Origin: Anser cygnoides | Taxonomy: Eukaryota; Chordata; Aves; Anseriformes; Anatidae | DNA: 64,000 nt | Reading direction: 5' to 3' | Assembly: GCF_040182565.1 (NCBI RefSeq) | Contig: NC_089882.1 | Location: 8,137,683-8,201,682, forward strand | Part shown: piece by piece, positions 47,361 to 60,960 of the stretch | Position numbering within the stretch: the first letter of the stretch is position 1 | Layout of the letters: each line of letters starts with the position of its first letter | Position numbers and translations under genes: made by a program | Notes under the pieces: model-generated | The model's input: the letters and a program-made list of their open reading frames with translations, nothing else | Database searches by the model: none | What the model was told of the DNA's origin: nothing

Positions 47361-50300
47361 TCAATACAGCCAATCTTCTCTTGGTACTGCTTTCTGTATT
47401 GAAATCAATTCTTCAAAAGGGAAGGCAAGAAAAAAAAAAAAAAGAATAAATGTCTGGGTTGCAATCAATTGAAATAATTCGACCATCCACTCCCATTTCT
47501 GTGAAACAAAATGGCTGTGGGCTCTGCCTTCAGACTTGTGCAAAGGTAAAAGTTCTCTCCCATACAAAGCACTCAGAACTGATGTGGTGTTGCCATGAAG
47601 AATGTAATATTCTGGATCTGTCTCAAACAAGATTTTTCTATGATTTATTTTTTGACTGGAGCAGAGTTAGCATTTACTACTCTACAGAAATTGGCGTTCC
47701 ATCCTTTTCTTGGTGCCTATATTCAAGCAGTATTTGACAGTTTACATCATCAGTTGATCCTATGATGTTTCTACCAGGGACAGGACATTAGCTCTTCCTT
47801 GCAAGAAAGAAAATGTGTCTGTTCTTTAAAACACATAACAGAAATAAAAGTACCAAAAGCACTATATGATCATCAGAGGAATGACATGAGTAGGAGCTCT
47901 GGAGGTGTAGGATACTAAGTGTAAGCCAGTGTGCTGTCTGCTTATTCTGCTAACTGAGGACAGGACATCACAGAAGAGTATTGATTCTCCTTTGATTCTT
48001 CCTGTCTCTCCCATTGTCTCAGCATGTTCCCATTCACCCAGAAAATGTAACTCCAGCAACAGGAACCTCACAGATGTCAGATCCAAAGCAAGAGGTAAAA
48101 GAATTAGCTCCATCAGATTTACACAAATGAAGATTCCCTCTAGCACAAGGTGTATTCTCCAGGTGTCAGTCTGGCCAGTTAAGTTCATTTCATACTGACT
48201 GAACTTAATGGACTAGAAAATCTATATTCAGTATAAGCAATTCTTATTCAAATCTAGAAGGCAAAAATAATTTCTTCTCCCTTTTTGAAGCCAACAACAA
48301 AATTCCCATGAGTTTTCTTGCAAACTGGCAACAGCCCTGAAAGCTTCTTTCCCAGTGTGTTGCCACTTTTTCCACTTGAGAGATTGTAAACAATTTCTGA
48401 AAAATAATATAAAAGTATTATAAACAAAACCACTCTCACTTCCTCTCCAGTATGCCATTACAGCCAAAAACAGGGCATTTAGGGACTTTCTGCACCTTCT
48501 TTCATGGAGTCCTGAATTTATTCTCTTCTTGTTCTCTTCAAATCCATTAGCAAGTCAAGAGTTAGCCATGCCAGATGTTCATCTATGATTTGCTACCTGA
48601 AAGCATCTGAAGCCCAGAGTGAAAGCCCTGGATCAAGCATTCTTGGCTGAAGTAACTTGCCTGGGGAACAAGCCATCCACCTTGGGAAAGCTTTCCTACG
48701 AATAATGGAAAAGATCGAGTGACTAAAAACCTGATCACCTAGCAGTAATCACTACCAGAAAAGTGCAAAAACCACCATGAAGATCGGAAGAAGCTTCCAA
48801 ACACTGCATGCACTGGCTCAGAAACATTCAGCTATTGCAAGGTTTAGGTGCTATTTTCAATACCCTTAGTCAGGGAGGCTGCATGAAGCATCACAAAACA
48901 GAAACAGTTGCAAGGAAGAGGGAAAGACACACACACACACACCACAAAACAGGCAGAAACACAAGAGCTCGTGCTGTGTCGGGTTCAAGTGATTAATACT
49001 ACTTGCCTGAAATGCTGAAATATCACCTTTAATAAAGGAAGCATCCCTGAGAGAGTTTGTCTTCAGACTCTCTGTTTACTGATTAGCGTTCAATTTCTTC
49101 TATGCATTGCAGGCATTTTTGACATTTGCAGTATCTGAAAGTTAGTTTCACTCGTAGTCTTCACTTGAAGGCATCCTCACCGCTGAGAGTTTTTCAGAGA
49201 AACAGCAACCTCTCCCCTCATCCAGAAGTGTGATTTTGAATGGAGTGCAGTTAGATGATTTCAGCTGAACGGGTGTCTTTTAGACGTAGACTCTTACATC
49301 TTTTACACTGAGTTCTTAATTTCTTTTTGTGATAGCAGAGGCCTGAGTCTATTTATTCAATTACCATGTGTCTGAGCCTACAGGCTTTGCATACTTCTGC
49401 CTAGCTAAAATAACTCGCTCCACTGCTGAAATCTAATTGAAAGAGTTCTGTGCAGTCCCATTATGAATTATTCTGTGTTATGCTCGGAAGGCTAGAGGTT
49501 GTGAAAGTAGTTATATCAGCAAAGCTGGCATCTGATTTCATTAGCTTACACTGTAATTGCTTTACATATGATGGGCCTGATACCACGACTCCTCTTCAGA
49601 GAAAATGCCCGCTGTCTCAGAGCTGTCAGTTCTACTTTGGGAGCTTATGACTCTGTGATCCTGCACTTCATTCTTCTCACCAGACACAGAGGTACTACAA
49701 TGAGTATCTGGCTGCCAAGAATATCCCAAGCAGTCAGTATGGGACAAAGAACATGGAAATGCTATATGTATGTCTTAGGGGAAAAATGCTTCTACCAGTC
49801 AGCCCTAGACTAGTCAAGAATTGGCCTAGTCCATTTTGGACTGCTCTTAATCATTACAGTCCTTTCATTTCTTTGGACTCCCATGAAGGGAATCTAGGTA
49901 TGACACGCAGGCAACGTTAGAATGAGTGGAGATCATTTTGCCCAGGAGAAACACTGTTGTCCTAAGACCTATTCGCACTGAACAGCAGTGCTCCAGGTAA
50001 AGCAATGCCACTCCATCTTCATAACACTACATGGTGGCAGATAACAATAACAGCTCTAAAAGCACGACATGTGGGTCAGTGCTGGTACATGAGCACTGAC
50101 ACGGTAAAAGTGTTTCCAACACTAGGAAATGATGAAGGCAGTATTAATGGCTCTTTTCCCCTCCTTTCTTTGAGTCTTGATATCAATCGCTTTAGTACCC
50201 AAATAGCTGATCAACACGTTTTGTCTCTCCTGCAGTGAGAAAGCTGAGTGGAAATGGGATCTTCTGTCTCTGCCACTCACAGAACGAAGGATGTCATATA

Positions 50301-52700
50301 CCAGTCATTAAGTTTTACCTAGATTTATGGCATGTGTTTGCCATGCAAAATAAAGACATTAGCCACAAAGATTCTGTGATTTATTACCTGAAGAGCTGAT
50401 GCATCGCTAAAGAAAAGAAAACTGTGAAGGAATAATAAAGGAGAGAGGTAAGAATGGGCAGTGGCAAGGTGGCAAATGTTTCCTTTCTTTGCCTGCAGTA
50501 ATTATGTTTCATAATCCATGCACCTCTTTTAGCTCAAGGATTTCCGCAGGCAATCTCAAATTATAGCTGGAAGGCACATTATTCTACCAGTTTATTAACA
50601 CTGCTTTCCAGTTCAATGTAATATTTGCAACTGTCTTTTCCTGCTTTTAAATTCACCGAGCTCCTGCAGCCAGCATATCATGAAGAAGAATACACTGACC
50701 ATTTCTAGAAAAGTTGTGAACTTTAATCCTCTCTTTGTTTCCACAGTTCAGGATATCACTGTGTTACTTCTTTTGGATCTTCGGAAGATGGGCACCAGGC
50801 TATTCACATGCCACTGACTGAGCTAAAGCCGGCATAGCTCCTGGGGATCTAGACCACTAGACCATAACACCAATACTAAGAATCACAGTGAAAATAACTA
50901 TCAAACACCTCCCAACAAATCAAACCAAATCCTCTCAAACTCATGGGATACAAATAGTGTGATTTTCCAAAATACACTGCATTCTGAATGAAGTATCCAA
51001 CTCCTTTTAAGAAAGTATACATGCAAGTATAAAGTTACTGACACCTTTAGTAGGTTGTTACTCAGTTTCCCCTGTCTTCTATTGAATGCGTAAATCATGA
51101 ATGTTTTTCAGAGAACAGCTATAAAACAGTTTGTCATAAACCAGCTACCTTGCTGCAGGACACGGGGTGCTTACAGCACATACTCCACAAAAAGGCTCTG
51201 TAGCTGTAGCATTAGCATACCCGATTACAATATTTAACATTGCTTCTGTTGTGGGGGAGAAAGACACCAGTACAGTTAGAGTACATGTTATTTGATGTTA
51301 TGTACTGGTGGAATACTACTTTAATTTATACAAAGATGCCAGCTATCCTACAACTATTCAGCTTTTTTGTCATGCTTTACTATGCAGTTTTATGATAGCA
51401 AATTCTTCTGAAACACATAAAATAATTAAGCTAGTCAAGCTCCCATCAAAAACACATTCTAATGGCGTATAAATTACTGACTGATCTTCGGGAAGAAGGC
51501 ATAATTACATACACAATGCAATATTTCCAATGAAATCTTAGACCAGAATTGAGACAAGTAAATTTTCAAGGCATTTGACCATCAAGTCCAGAATGTGTAA
51601 GCATGAACCAAAAAAAAATAACCTAGACGTAGCTCAACAGCAAAATAAACAGACAAACAAAAAATAGCATTTACATTTGCACAGATGGAATGTATAATTT
51701 CATTACATGAGGAAGGTTTACAAAAGTACTTCTTTATGACAATGAGATACATCTTTGCCACGAAGTTCTTTGCAAGGAAAATGGATCACAAAAATGTCCC
51801 CACATTGTGTGGACAACGGAGTGAGATGAAATGATGCTGAGCAATCTATTATAATCAGTTCAGTGATGGAGCTGCAAATCACATCTTAAGGTGGAAGGAA
51901 ACTGAAACAGCCTGTGACAAACCTAGGTAACTGGTAGCATTTGTTAGGTAAATAGAATCAAGTGACAACAGACAACAAGCCAGGCTGTCTGGACAAAGTT
52001 CTAGCACTGAAGTTTTGGATGATGGGGAAAAAAACCCACTGATATTGTTTAACGCTTTTTTTTTTTTTCAAGAACCATCGACATGTTACTAGGGAATGTC
52101 AGCAAATAATGAAATGATAAAATTATTATTGCAAAAAGATGTTATGCAAAAGAGGGTTGCTATGAATATTCTCTGAAGCATTTGCAAGTGACCTTTCTAT
52201 GCTGTTTTAGTTGCAGAATGCATTTCGGACACAGATCTGTGGCAAGCAGATTTTACTAAGAATATTATGATTGCCAGAAAGACTGTTGGTCTGAGAATTG
52301 CATATGACTTTGCTTGACTGGTGACACTGGGGTAACACATCTAAGATGTAGAGTATTCCTCACAAATTCATTGAATATGAAAATGACAAAAAGCTAGTCC
52401 TTGAAAAATAATTGTAGAAGGAAATTATGGCAGTTCACAGATATCTCCTGAGCAGAAAATATCAGTTCACTACATTGTTAATTTAGTGTTCACCAAAAGT
52501 TACTTAGCTCAGTAAAATCACATACAATCCCTGTATTAGTTGTAAGCTATATGTAACTAAAAAGTTTCAACAAATGTAGAAAGAGTGTACTTTTCTTCAT
52601 ATTTTTGTGGACTTCATACATATTATATATGTCTATTTACTTTAGCTTGAGTAGGTCTAGCCTATTGCTTCTGCCATTAGACTACACCATACCTTTCCTT
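47361..52700. other. Long non-coding stretch
   Basis: There is a run of 14 A at 47430-47443 and an (AC)8 run at 48927-48942. Frames reach 108 codons (47862-48188, minus) but overlap plus frames and have no recognised motif. No CR1 or other repeat is seen in these 5 kb. Confidence 0.55.
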
Positions 52701-52763
52701 CTTAAAATAGAAAAAAATAAATACATAAATAAAATATCTGGGAAATTCAAATCTTGATCCTAG

Positions 52764-52797
<34 letters not shown>
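52701..52797 (+). mobile_element. Possible 3' end of a retroposed transcript (AATAAA plus 32 A)
   Basis: Two AATAAA signals at 52716-52721 and 52728-52733 are followed, 32 bases after the second, by an uninterrupted run of 32 A at 52766-52797. That spacing is close to that of a polyadenylated RNA 3' end copied into DNA. Sequence upstream has no recognisable source gene or frame. CR1 does not leave poly-A tails, so the alternatives are a retrocopy by another route or plain A-run expansion in AT-rich DNA. Confidence 0.3.
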
Positions 52798-52798
<1 letters not shown>

Positions 52799-55700
52799 AG
52801 GCCCTGTGGGGCAAGTACCAGCAGCATCCTATCAACTGATGGCAATAACTGGAGTAAGTTATTGCCTTCCTGAGTAAGGAAAAGATGCCTTATTCCAGAA
52901 AGATACTTTGCTGTATAGCAAGTCATTGATAGCAATACCATCAACTACAGTAATACCAGAATTTAGCAGAATATTGATCTGCAGGATCTGAAAGCACTCT
53001 TAAGACAGTTGGCCATCTAGATATAAAGTAATAGTAAATGAAAAAATATGTTCTTTGCACCTTAGTACACATTGCTGTTGAATTTTTCCACATCCCAGAG
53101 GTTGGTTTTGTTGTTGTTGTTTGTTTGTTTGTTTTTAACAGAGCTTATGTAGTTTATTGTGGCACTAATACAACCAGTGAAAAAAAGAAAAATATCTTCT
53201 GTGTCACTCAAATGCAATCAGATTTGCTCTAAGAAAGAGTACTGTTCCAGCCTCTATCCCCAGTGTTAAGATTCAGGACTGCCTCTCAGGTTTGCTTATC
53301 TGATAAAAAGCCTCTTCATCTGGAGTCTGATATTAATGCATAAATCCTAGAAATGTGTCCAGAAAAGTTCACACTATTCAACTAAAAACATTAAACAGAA
53401 CACGAAGGGAGGATAATCCTTTCAGAATAAAATATGACTTCTATGTTTCCTTTGGAAAGAGTAACAACAGACCACAATCTCAAGGGAAAGTGGGGAAATT
53501 GTAAGTTCTCCAAGGAATAAACAAGAAAACTGAAAACTTTAAAGATTAATGGTATTTGAATAAAAAGGTTTTAGCAAATTAAATATTCACAACAATTCTA
53601 CTTCTTATTTAGGCCTCAATATTGTATGTTAGACTCTAGTACAGAGATAAACAAGCAATGAACTGGAGACCTCTGGACCTAAATATATCAGCTATTTCTG
53701 CTTGAGTTTAATGACCAACCCTGGAGCTAAAAGCGGTAACAGCATATCATCTGTGGATTGGGACCTGAGAGGATAAGGAAAAGGTACTGACTACTAGCCA
53801 ATAAACACTTAATCATGTCTATCCATCTCTCTTAGGGTTTTATACTGCCGTCCATCACTGTACTATCTGAGTGCCTTCATGTAAAATCAATAGCAATAGT
53901 GAAATCCCTGGAGGATGTCACAGAAACTCTAGCACATCTTCTCTTTCTGGGTCAAACTTTGTGTTTGCATAGCCATATAGTCATGCTCTTTGATTTTAAT
54001 GAGACTATTCATGACTGCTATGTTAAGGAAACTTCCTATAATGATACAAACATTAAACTATTCCTCCAAATATTGTTGTTAACAAGAAGGAACAGGTTCA
54101 GATACTACTTTTTTTTTTTTCTTAAAATTTGCAAAACTAGCCCAAAATATAACTCATGAACTCATGAAACACTGTTTCTGAGTTCGCCAAGAACTATTAA
54201 TTCTTTCCTAAAAGCTCTGCTTGATTTTCAAATGAGGCTGAAATGGAATTCATCACTGATTTGAACCAAATGCTTATCAATGTTTCTACACAATGTCAAT
54301 ATTTAAAGTAGTTCTGTTGCACCTATGCAGAAACATATGCCATATATTTGGATACATTTTTTAACTTGGTTTAAACATTTGATGAACAAGTGATTTCATA
54401 GTTTGCCTATCAGCTGCACCCTCTTCATCATTTATTATCAAAAAAGGGAAGAGACAGATCTAAAAATACTCCCTAGAAGGGCTGCCTCATTTCATAGAGG
54501 AAGCAATTTACTGTCTCTCCCATTTACATCCTTTGTCAGTGCTAATCCTGTATCATTGTACCTAAATGATGCTACTATCATCTACTGTCATACTGATGTC
54601 TGCACTCCATTGCTCAGCATGCTCAACACATCACGTCAGTTATGAACAGGTGTACTTACATACACATATAGACTCAGCCTCATTTAATATCCCATGTCAG
54701 TCTGAGGTTCCGTTATGGGTAACTCCTAACAATATTATATTTAAATACAGTTCTGATTTTCTTCACCACGCAACAAGTATAATGGTATTTCATTTCTCTA
54801 AGTCCACAAATATTTCTCTAAGTCCACAAAAGGGAGGGCAAATAAATATTCCAATAAAGTTTGTACATACTTCCCCCTCTCTTTTCAGTTCACTGACAGA
54901 TGGCAGCAAAGAGCTCCTACGTTTCAGAGCTGCCACAGTTTCATACGTGCATTTTGTGAACACATGAGCTAGGTATCTTTTCAGATGGATGACCAAAAGA
55001 TCCATTAACAACTAAAAGTTTTCTTCATGAGACAGGGTTTTGTCTCTTGCTACTACCACATTCAAGGATCAGTTTAATATGATCATTGATATATTAAAAA
55101 TCAAAACAAAACCACCCTCATGAGCTGCCTGAGCCTATGTGGCCTGTTGGACTGGCATGCTGAGGGGCAGGCTGGTGTCAGTGGTAATGGTACCCAAGGA
55201 AAAGCTGTGGTAGCATCACATGGAGTTGCCTTTGATGCCTGTAAAACAAGGGATAATGTACAGGTGGGTTGTCCAATGAGTCATCCCAGATCTTAACACA
55301 ACAGCCACAAATCCAACCTTACTCTTAATATTCTCTACACTACCATATGCTGCATACAGGGGAACCACAGTTTCAGTGACAACAAACAACAAGGCTTGAG
55401 ACAAGAAATGGGCTAGAGTATAGGGCATCCCAGCTTCCTACTGCCCAGTTTCAAAACATATGACAGCTCAGAAGGTTGAACAAAATTCATTTCTCTACCT
55501 GATTGTACAGTTCAAAATTGAAACAACAGTTGCTTGAGTTCAGAAGTATTCCCTTAGTGACCTCCTTTTTTTCCTCCCAAAGACTGTTGTTTTCTTGCAA
55601 TTAAATGTCCAGACTAAAAATAAACTGGGCTTAATTTCCAATTACATCAGGAAGAAAAAAGTAACTGAATTTCATTTTATTGCCATGAAATTAGATTTTC

Positions 55701-56565
55701 ATTAATATTAAAGTTAAAATGTAATATGTAGATCACTGAGGCAGCAGAAAGCTCATAGCCAAAAGAAATGGGAGCGTATACTGTAAATAACTACAGTTAT
55801 GTACATTATTTCAAGAATAATCCAATAGAGCCTAAGTAGATGAATAATATTAGAAGAATGAACAGAAACTATTTAAAACTCATGGTCCCCAAGCAAAAAG
55901 TCCATGTCCTTAAAGTTTAGAACAAAAGCCCCCAGCTTAAGGTTTTTGAGGCCATTGCTTCAAACCTGTCCAATATGCAACCTCTCCTTTTGTAGATGCT
56001 CCTCAGCTATTAGGAGAGAGCTAGTCCTTACAGAATCCTATTATCGTGAAGTCATTGGATACTAAAAAAATAAATAAGGCTTGAGGTTGCTGCCATTTCA
56101 GAGTCTGCAAAGGCATATGAGATTTACACACAGGCATCCTACAAAGACAGCATGGATGCAAGGCGACTTATCTGAGCATCTGCCTTTCCTGGGGCTGGTC
56201 AGTTAAGTTACCAGCAGACATGAGCAGTCCTTCTTGTACTGCTGCACTGAAGCAGAGGGAAACCTTTCTTCAGCACTCATTACAGTAAATTCTGCTAGTA
56301 AGTTACTGGATAGGAACTGAGTTCATAAACCACACAGACTTAGTTTTGTTAGTTTTATGGTATGTACAATTGAACGGGTACGGTTTCTCTAATCATATAA
56401 GTCTGTATTGCAGATATTTTCTGGATGCTTGCATGGGAAACTGGCATATTACATTTTAGTTTCCTAGGCACAGAGGAATGCTGAATATGGTTGGAGGAAT
56501 CTTTAATAGGTTCATGTCTTAAAATTGCCTCTAACACATAATAGTACTTCAAGCCCTGGACTCGG
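52798..56565. other. Non-coding stretch with a 20-base duplication
   Basis: Simple GTT/GTTT repeat at 53105-53136 and T run near 54109-54120. The 133-codon frame at 54566-54967 (+) is the second longest in the window. It crosses the out-of-frame 20-base duplication at 54792 and shows no recognisable domain, so I treat it as accidental. Confidence 0.55.
54792..54831. repeat. 20-base tandem duplication
   Basis: ATTTCTCTAAGTCCACAAAT is followed directly by a copy that differs only in its last base. Confidence 0.95.
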
Positions 56566-56640
56566 TAGGTCAGGTTGATGTTTGGACATGATATTGAAAG
56601 TCTTTTTCAACCCAGATGATTCTATAATCCCATGATTCCT
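56566..56640 (+). mobile_element. CR1 LINE 3' end, diverged
   Basis: TTTGGACATGATATTGAAAG, then TCTTTTTCAACCCAGATGAT and TCTATAATCCCATGATTCC, follow the CR1 3' end TTGGACTAGATGATCTTTGAAGG...TTCCAACCCAG..GATTCTATGATTC. Substitutions in both the body and the octamer tail make it look older than the 23.4 kb copy. Its 5' limit is uncertain. Confidence 0.85.
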
Positions 56641-58349
56641 CACCTTGCTTTTTCCTTCCTTTGGGGAAAATGAAAAAGGACGGCTCCTCCTTTTATGCAA
56701 TGGTTTCTAGCCCTCCTCCCCATTAGCTCCCAAAATAGAGCTATGTCTGCCTATTTTTTTTTCTCTGCTAACGATCAAGCTTCTTCCTAGAAAATTCTTG
56801 ATAAACTTTTCCTTACAAAATGTTTCAAAAGTGCAGAAAGAATGTCAGAAAACAGTAAAAACATGACAGCATATCCTCTTCTCCCCCAGCCCTCACCTTA
56901 TAATCTCTGTAATTAGAAAGCAATTGTATTGCTTTTTGTTTTTCTCAGACTTTCCGGAATAATTCAACTTTCAGCAAAAAACATATCTGGAAATACTTCT
57001 ATGTTCTAAACATAGAAATAAAAATGTTCTAATGAAAGTTAAGTTGCACTCTTACCTACAGCATTCCCTACTGTGAAGGTTACTGTTTAAAAAGCCTGTT
57101 TATACTGCACCATCTGTTTGGCTTCTTTAAACTCACTTTATTCTTTATTGTGTGCTGTAATTAATGAGGCTTTCTGTATTATTACCATAATAGCTGATGT
57201 TTTCCTTTATAAATGAGAAGCAATAGCTCCCTGATGAAAATTTCAGCTTACTTCGACAAATGATGGGAATTGCCTTAAGATAGGACCTTTTTTGTTTAGG
57301 TGTCATGGTATCTGAGCAGAAATCTTAGCAATACCGCAGACCACTTGCCTAGAGACACCATGAGAATTAAGTTATAGATGGGCTGGATAAAGTTAGGATG
57401 GCAACCTTGTCTGTAAAGGAAGGTTGCCGTATATGACTACTGCACTGTTTGGCAGATAACAAATGGAATGAGACAAAATAAGTCATCACCAAACCTCTCT
57501 GTGAGCTTTTGCTTCATCTTTGTTAAGTGGCTTTGAAATACATCACAAAGATAAGGCCATGATTCTAATGCCTTTTTGACTAGGATGACAGTTGCTGCAT
57601 GCTCTTACCCCCTCCTTTTTTATTATTTTTCTAAAGTTGCAGACCATTTTATCTTCCTAGGGTACGACTGAATGTTTTAGATATACAAAACCAGCATTCT
57701 TTGTAAGAAAGGCACAGATTGAATAGCAAACACGAGCACTGGTTCAGTTTCACATAGCCAAGGGAGGAAAAGTGCCACACAACATAAAACAATCGCTGGC
57801 TTTCAGTTCATCAATAAGCATGCTGCCTTAAAAGGGAGAGCCCTCTCCTTTTCATTGACTTCGACTTCGTCTCTTTTCTTTAACTTTCATCTGTGATAAG
57901 CACCCTTCACTCAGCAGATCACAGCTGTACATATAAGACTTTTGAACTTGCCATTTAGTCTTGGCTAAGGCCTAAGACATAATCAGCCAAGGCTTAAATG
58001 ACCTCTGATAGTTGCCTCTCAAAAACTTAACAGCCTACCTTCAAAAACACATTTTTCCATCTGCCCATCAAGAAAAATGACTTCTGATGGTCTACACTCA
58101 CTGTTCATCAAGGGCTGATTTTCTCATTTGGGTGGAGTTTTATGGAGCTGATTCTCAGTCTCTCAGCCCTTAGGTTTACTATGTATTACTTATCGACAGA
58201 CATGTTCAGTCTGACAGCACAGATGCAACAGGGCAGGGATGGGCTACATTAACAATTCTATGCAACTTGATCAGTGTTATATGCAATTAATCTGCACATT
58301 TGCTAGTGATCTGTGGAAAATTAGGTGTACTGAAACTTACAGTTTTGAA
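56641..58349. other. Non-coding stretch, nothing recognised
   Basis: Between the two CR1 tails there is only AT-rich sequence with no frame of 60 or more codons beyond its left edge. Confidence 0.55.
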
Positions 58350-58422
58350 TAGGAGTTGTACTTGATGATCCTTATGGGTCCCTTCCGACTCAGGTTATTC
58401 TATGATTCTATGATTCTACGAA
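58350..58422 (+). mobile_element. CR1 LINE 3' end
   Basis: AGGAGTTGTACTTGATGATC, then CTTATGGGTCCCTTCCGACT, then CAGGTTATTCTATGATTCTA and a further ATGATTCTACG form the CR1 3' end and octamer tail. Only about 70 bases remain, with a well-kept tail of two to three units. Confidence 0.93.
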
Positions 58423-58576
58423 TAAGCAGGAAGAAAATGGAGGAATTAGAGAGGAAAATACTGCAGACTTCTTTATGTCATAAAAAACAATAGAAGAAAA
58501 ATCTTTTATCCCATTTTAGCATATTTTCTATGCTAAATAGATAAATACAAATATTCTGTCAATAGAGGTCTGCATT

Positions 58577-58614
58577 TTATATATATATATGTACACACAC
58601 ACACATATATATAT
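58577..58614. repeat. Compound TA/CA/TA microsatellite
   Basis: A (TA)n block, then TGTA and (CA)6, then (TA)n again. The outer TA blocks mirror each other. Confidence 0.95.
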
Positions 58615-59144
58615 CTTTTGTTCTTTATATGATGCCAGAAGTCTTTGGTTTACTGCTCTCACTGGTCTGAAAAGAATGAGAGACTTCTGCAGGACACAGC
58701 AGAAAAAGGTCTCTATAACGTGCAGTGCTACTGCCTAAGTCTGTGCTTCTAATGTAAGACAGCGTGAGCCCAGCTGCTCTTTATGTTTAGAGATGAGAGT
58801 TAACATAAACTCACTGCTATTCTCCAGAAACTCTGAACATGGGACAAATCCCTTCCCAAGCCTGTTCTTTGACTGTGTATTGACTAAAGCTCATACTCAT
58901 ATGCTGTATCACAAAATTATACTTAGCATTAAAGCTAACTGATTAATTCATAACAATTATTGCCTAAAAAATTCCTCTCTTCTTCACAGAACACTGATGT
59001 ATTTTGCAAATTCCTCAGTTATTTGTTCTTCTGAAGTAATGAATTGACTGTAATCATTTTCAGTTTTACAGGGGGAAATAGTTGTGTTTTCAGCTGAAAT
59101 GTAGCAGTCAGTTGCATGTGCCTTACAAATCATGGTCATTGGTA

Positions 59145-59148
59145 TTTC

Positions 59149-59184
<36 letters not shown>

Positions 59185-59195
59185 CTTCTTCTCCT
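59145..59195. repeat. Pure pyrimidine tract, CTTTT units and T run
   Basis: About 50 bases of uninterrupted C/T: repeated TTTTC units, then a run of 18 T, then CTTCTTCTCCT. Long mirror-like pyrimidine tracts can form triplex DNA, and frames across them are artefacts. Confidence 0.9.
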
Positions 59196-59982
59196 GGCTG
59201 GCAATACAATATGGGATTATTGAAGGAAATACAAACTGTTGACTATACCCAAATTCCACTAGAATTTGGGAGAGTATTCATTGGCAACATTTTTTTTCAG
59301 TTAAAAATAACACCTGATAATTTGGGTATTCCTACTGATAAAACTACATTATGCACTTGCATTGATTTCTGCTGGTTAACTAGTATTAGTAAGTTCAGTA
59401 TTTTGTATAGAACTGAACCATAAGCCACAGAAACTGTAATAACTACTTTCCCAGAAACAATAAGATGTTGGCATTTCTCTCTTCAACTTTGTCATTTGTT
59501 GGAAATCTTACTCTAAATTTCATTGCATAAACCACATGTAGCCTGGAGAAACAAACAGATTCATTTCAGTACATAGCTTAATACTAAAAAAAGTCTAAAG
59601 AAGCTAACTCTAAAGCGAATAAAACAGTAATTATCTCAGAACACTACACTTTAGATGCACATTACCTTAATTCTAAACATAAAATCATCACAGCCTTTAA
59701 ATGAGCTGTCCATGTAGATTTTCTATTGTTTCTCTGAATTTTTAGTACTGTATGCATTTTGAGCCTAAATGATTCTCAAAAAAAATCACATACCTCCTAT
59801 GGCAGTTATTTTTAATGAATTGGTCTTCACTGGTTTTCTACGTAAGACAAAATTCAGCCTTTTCTGAAGCAAAGACTGAGAGTACAAAAATACCCATTGG
59901 GGTAGAATTTTGATTGTAGACTCATTTTTATGCACTGAAACATTCCAAAATTTCCTAGAGAAACAAAACCATCAAAGCATGC

Positions 59983-60030
59983 TTATTAAGGACAAACAAA
60001 ACACATTTATTAAGGATAAACAATCAACAT
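59983..60030. repeat. 24-base tandem duplication, diverged
   Basis: TTATTAAGGACAAACAAAAC followed by ACAT is repeated at 60007 as TTATTAAGGATAAACAATCA followed by ACAT. Confidence 0.8.
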
Positions 60031-60960
60031 AGCAGAAGCTATACCTGCTTTGTGTTCAGGCAGTTCGGTTTTCTCTGGAGGCGTATTTAGGTTTTAAGAT
60101 TTTTTTTACACAGTGCTGCACTTCTTTGTTAGACTGCTCAGAAAGTTTATGGTTTTCATGAACTTCCGTGATCACTGAACCACTTGCTGATGTCCAACCA
60201 GTTATAATGAAAGTGAAACCTGCATCCATGCCAAAGGATTTTATTGAAATAGGAAAACATAGCAAGCAATCTACAAAATCCAGTGAAATAGTACCCCATG
60301 ACCCTAAACTAGCTAGCATAGAAAGCTACATTTAAATCAATACTTAATTCGGCAGAAAAATCAATTTCCCTCCCTCTGCAATCCATAAAATTCATCAGGA
60401 AAAAATTACTCCTCACATATTATGAGCCCCTTCAGCCAACAGGTTTAGAATTTAATCACAATAGACAATTTCAGACCTGTGACTGGTTGGGGTGACATGC
60501 TATAAGGTATTTTGCAATCTCTTAATTAAAACATGGGTTAGATGTGATGAGAACACCTGTAGCTTTCCTGATTTCCCTAGCCTCCTTTTACCAAAAGGCA
60601 AACATTGCTTATAGGAACACTTTTAGTTACAGCTGTCTGTAGTCTCAAGCAGTACCCAGGTTCCATTCCTGGAAAATGCTCAACTTTCTACAGAGACTGT
60701 GCTGGACACAAACAATCCTACATAACAATGCTTGCTCTGTTAGAATCCAAATAATTTCTCTTTAGGCAGTGCCATCTTGCCTTTATTCTTCCACATGGGT
60801 ATTCCAACCCTACTGTGAAACAGCTAAAGAGATTAACTGCATGGCACACACAGAGCCCACAGATTCCTATCAGTAAGCATGTGCCCTTGGGTGCTGCTGT
60901 TCCACATTTAACTGTCAGGGCAAGCTCCTCATCTGTGGACTTTTCTTTATACACTAGATA

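Noticed and set aside
48978..48998. GGGTTCAAGTG, resembling a tRNA B box
   Set aside because: No matching A box or cloverleaf stems at the right distance.
54566..54967. 133-codon plus-strand frame
   Set aside because: It runs through a 20-base tandem duplication and has low-complexity Ser/His-rich content with no domain.
60056..60319. 87-codon minus frame with a plausible-looking peptide
   Set aside because: No domain recognised and no supporting splice or promoter signals.
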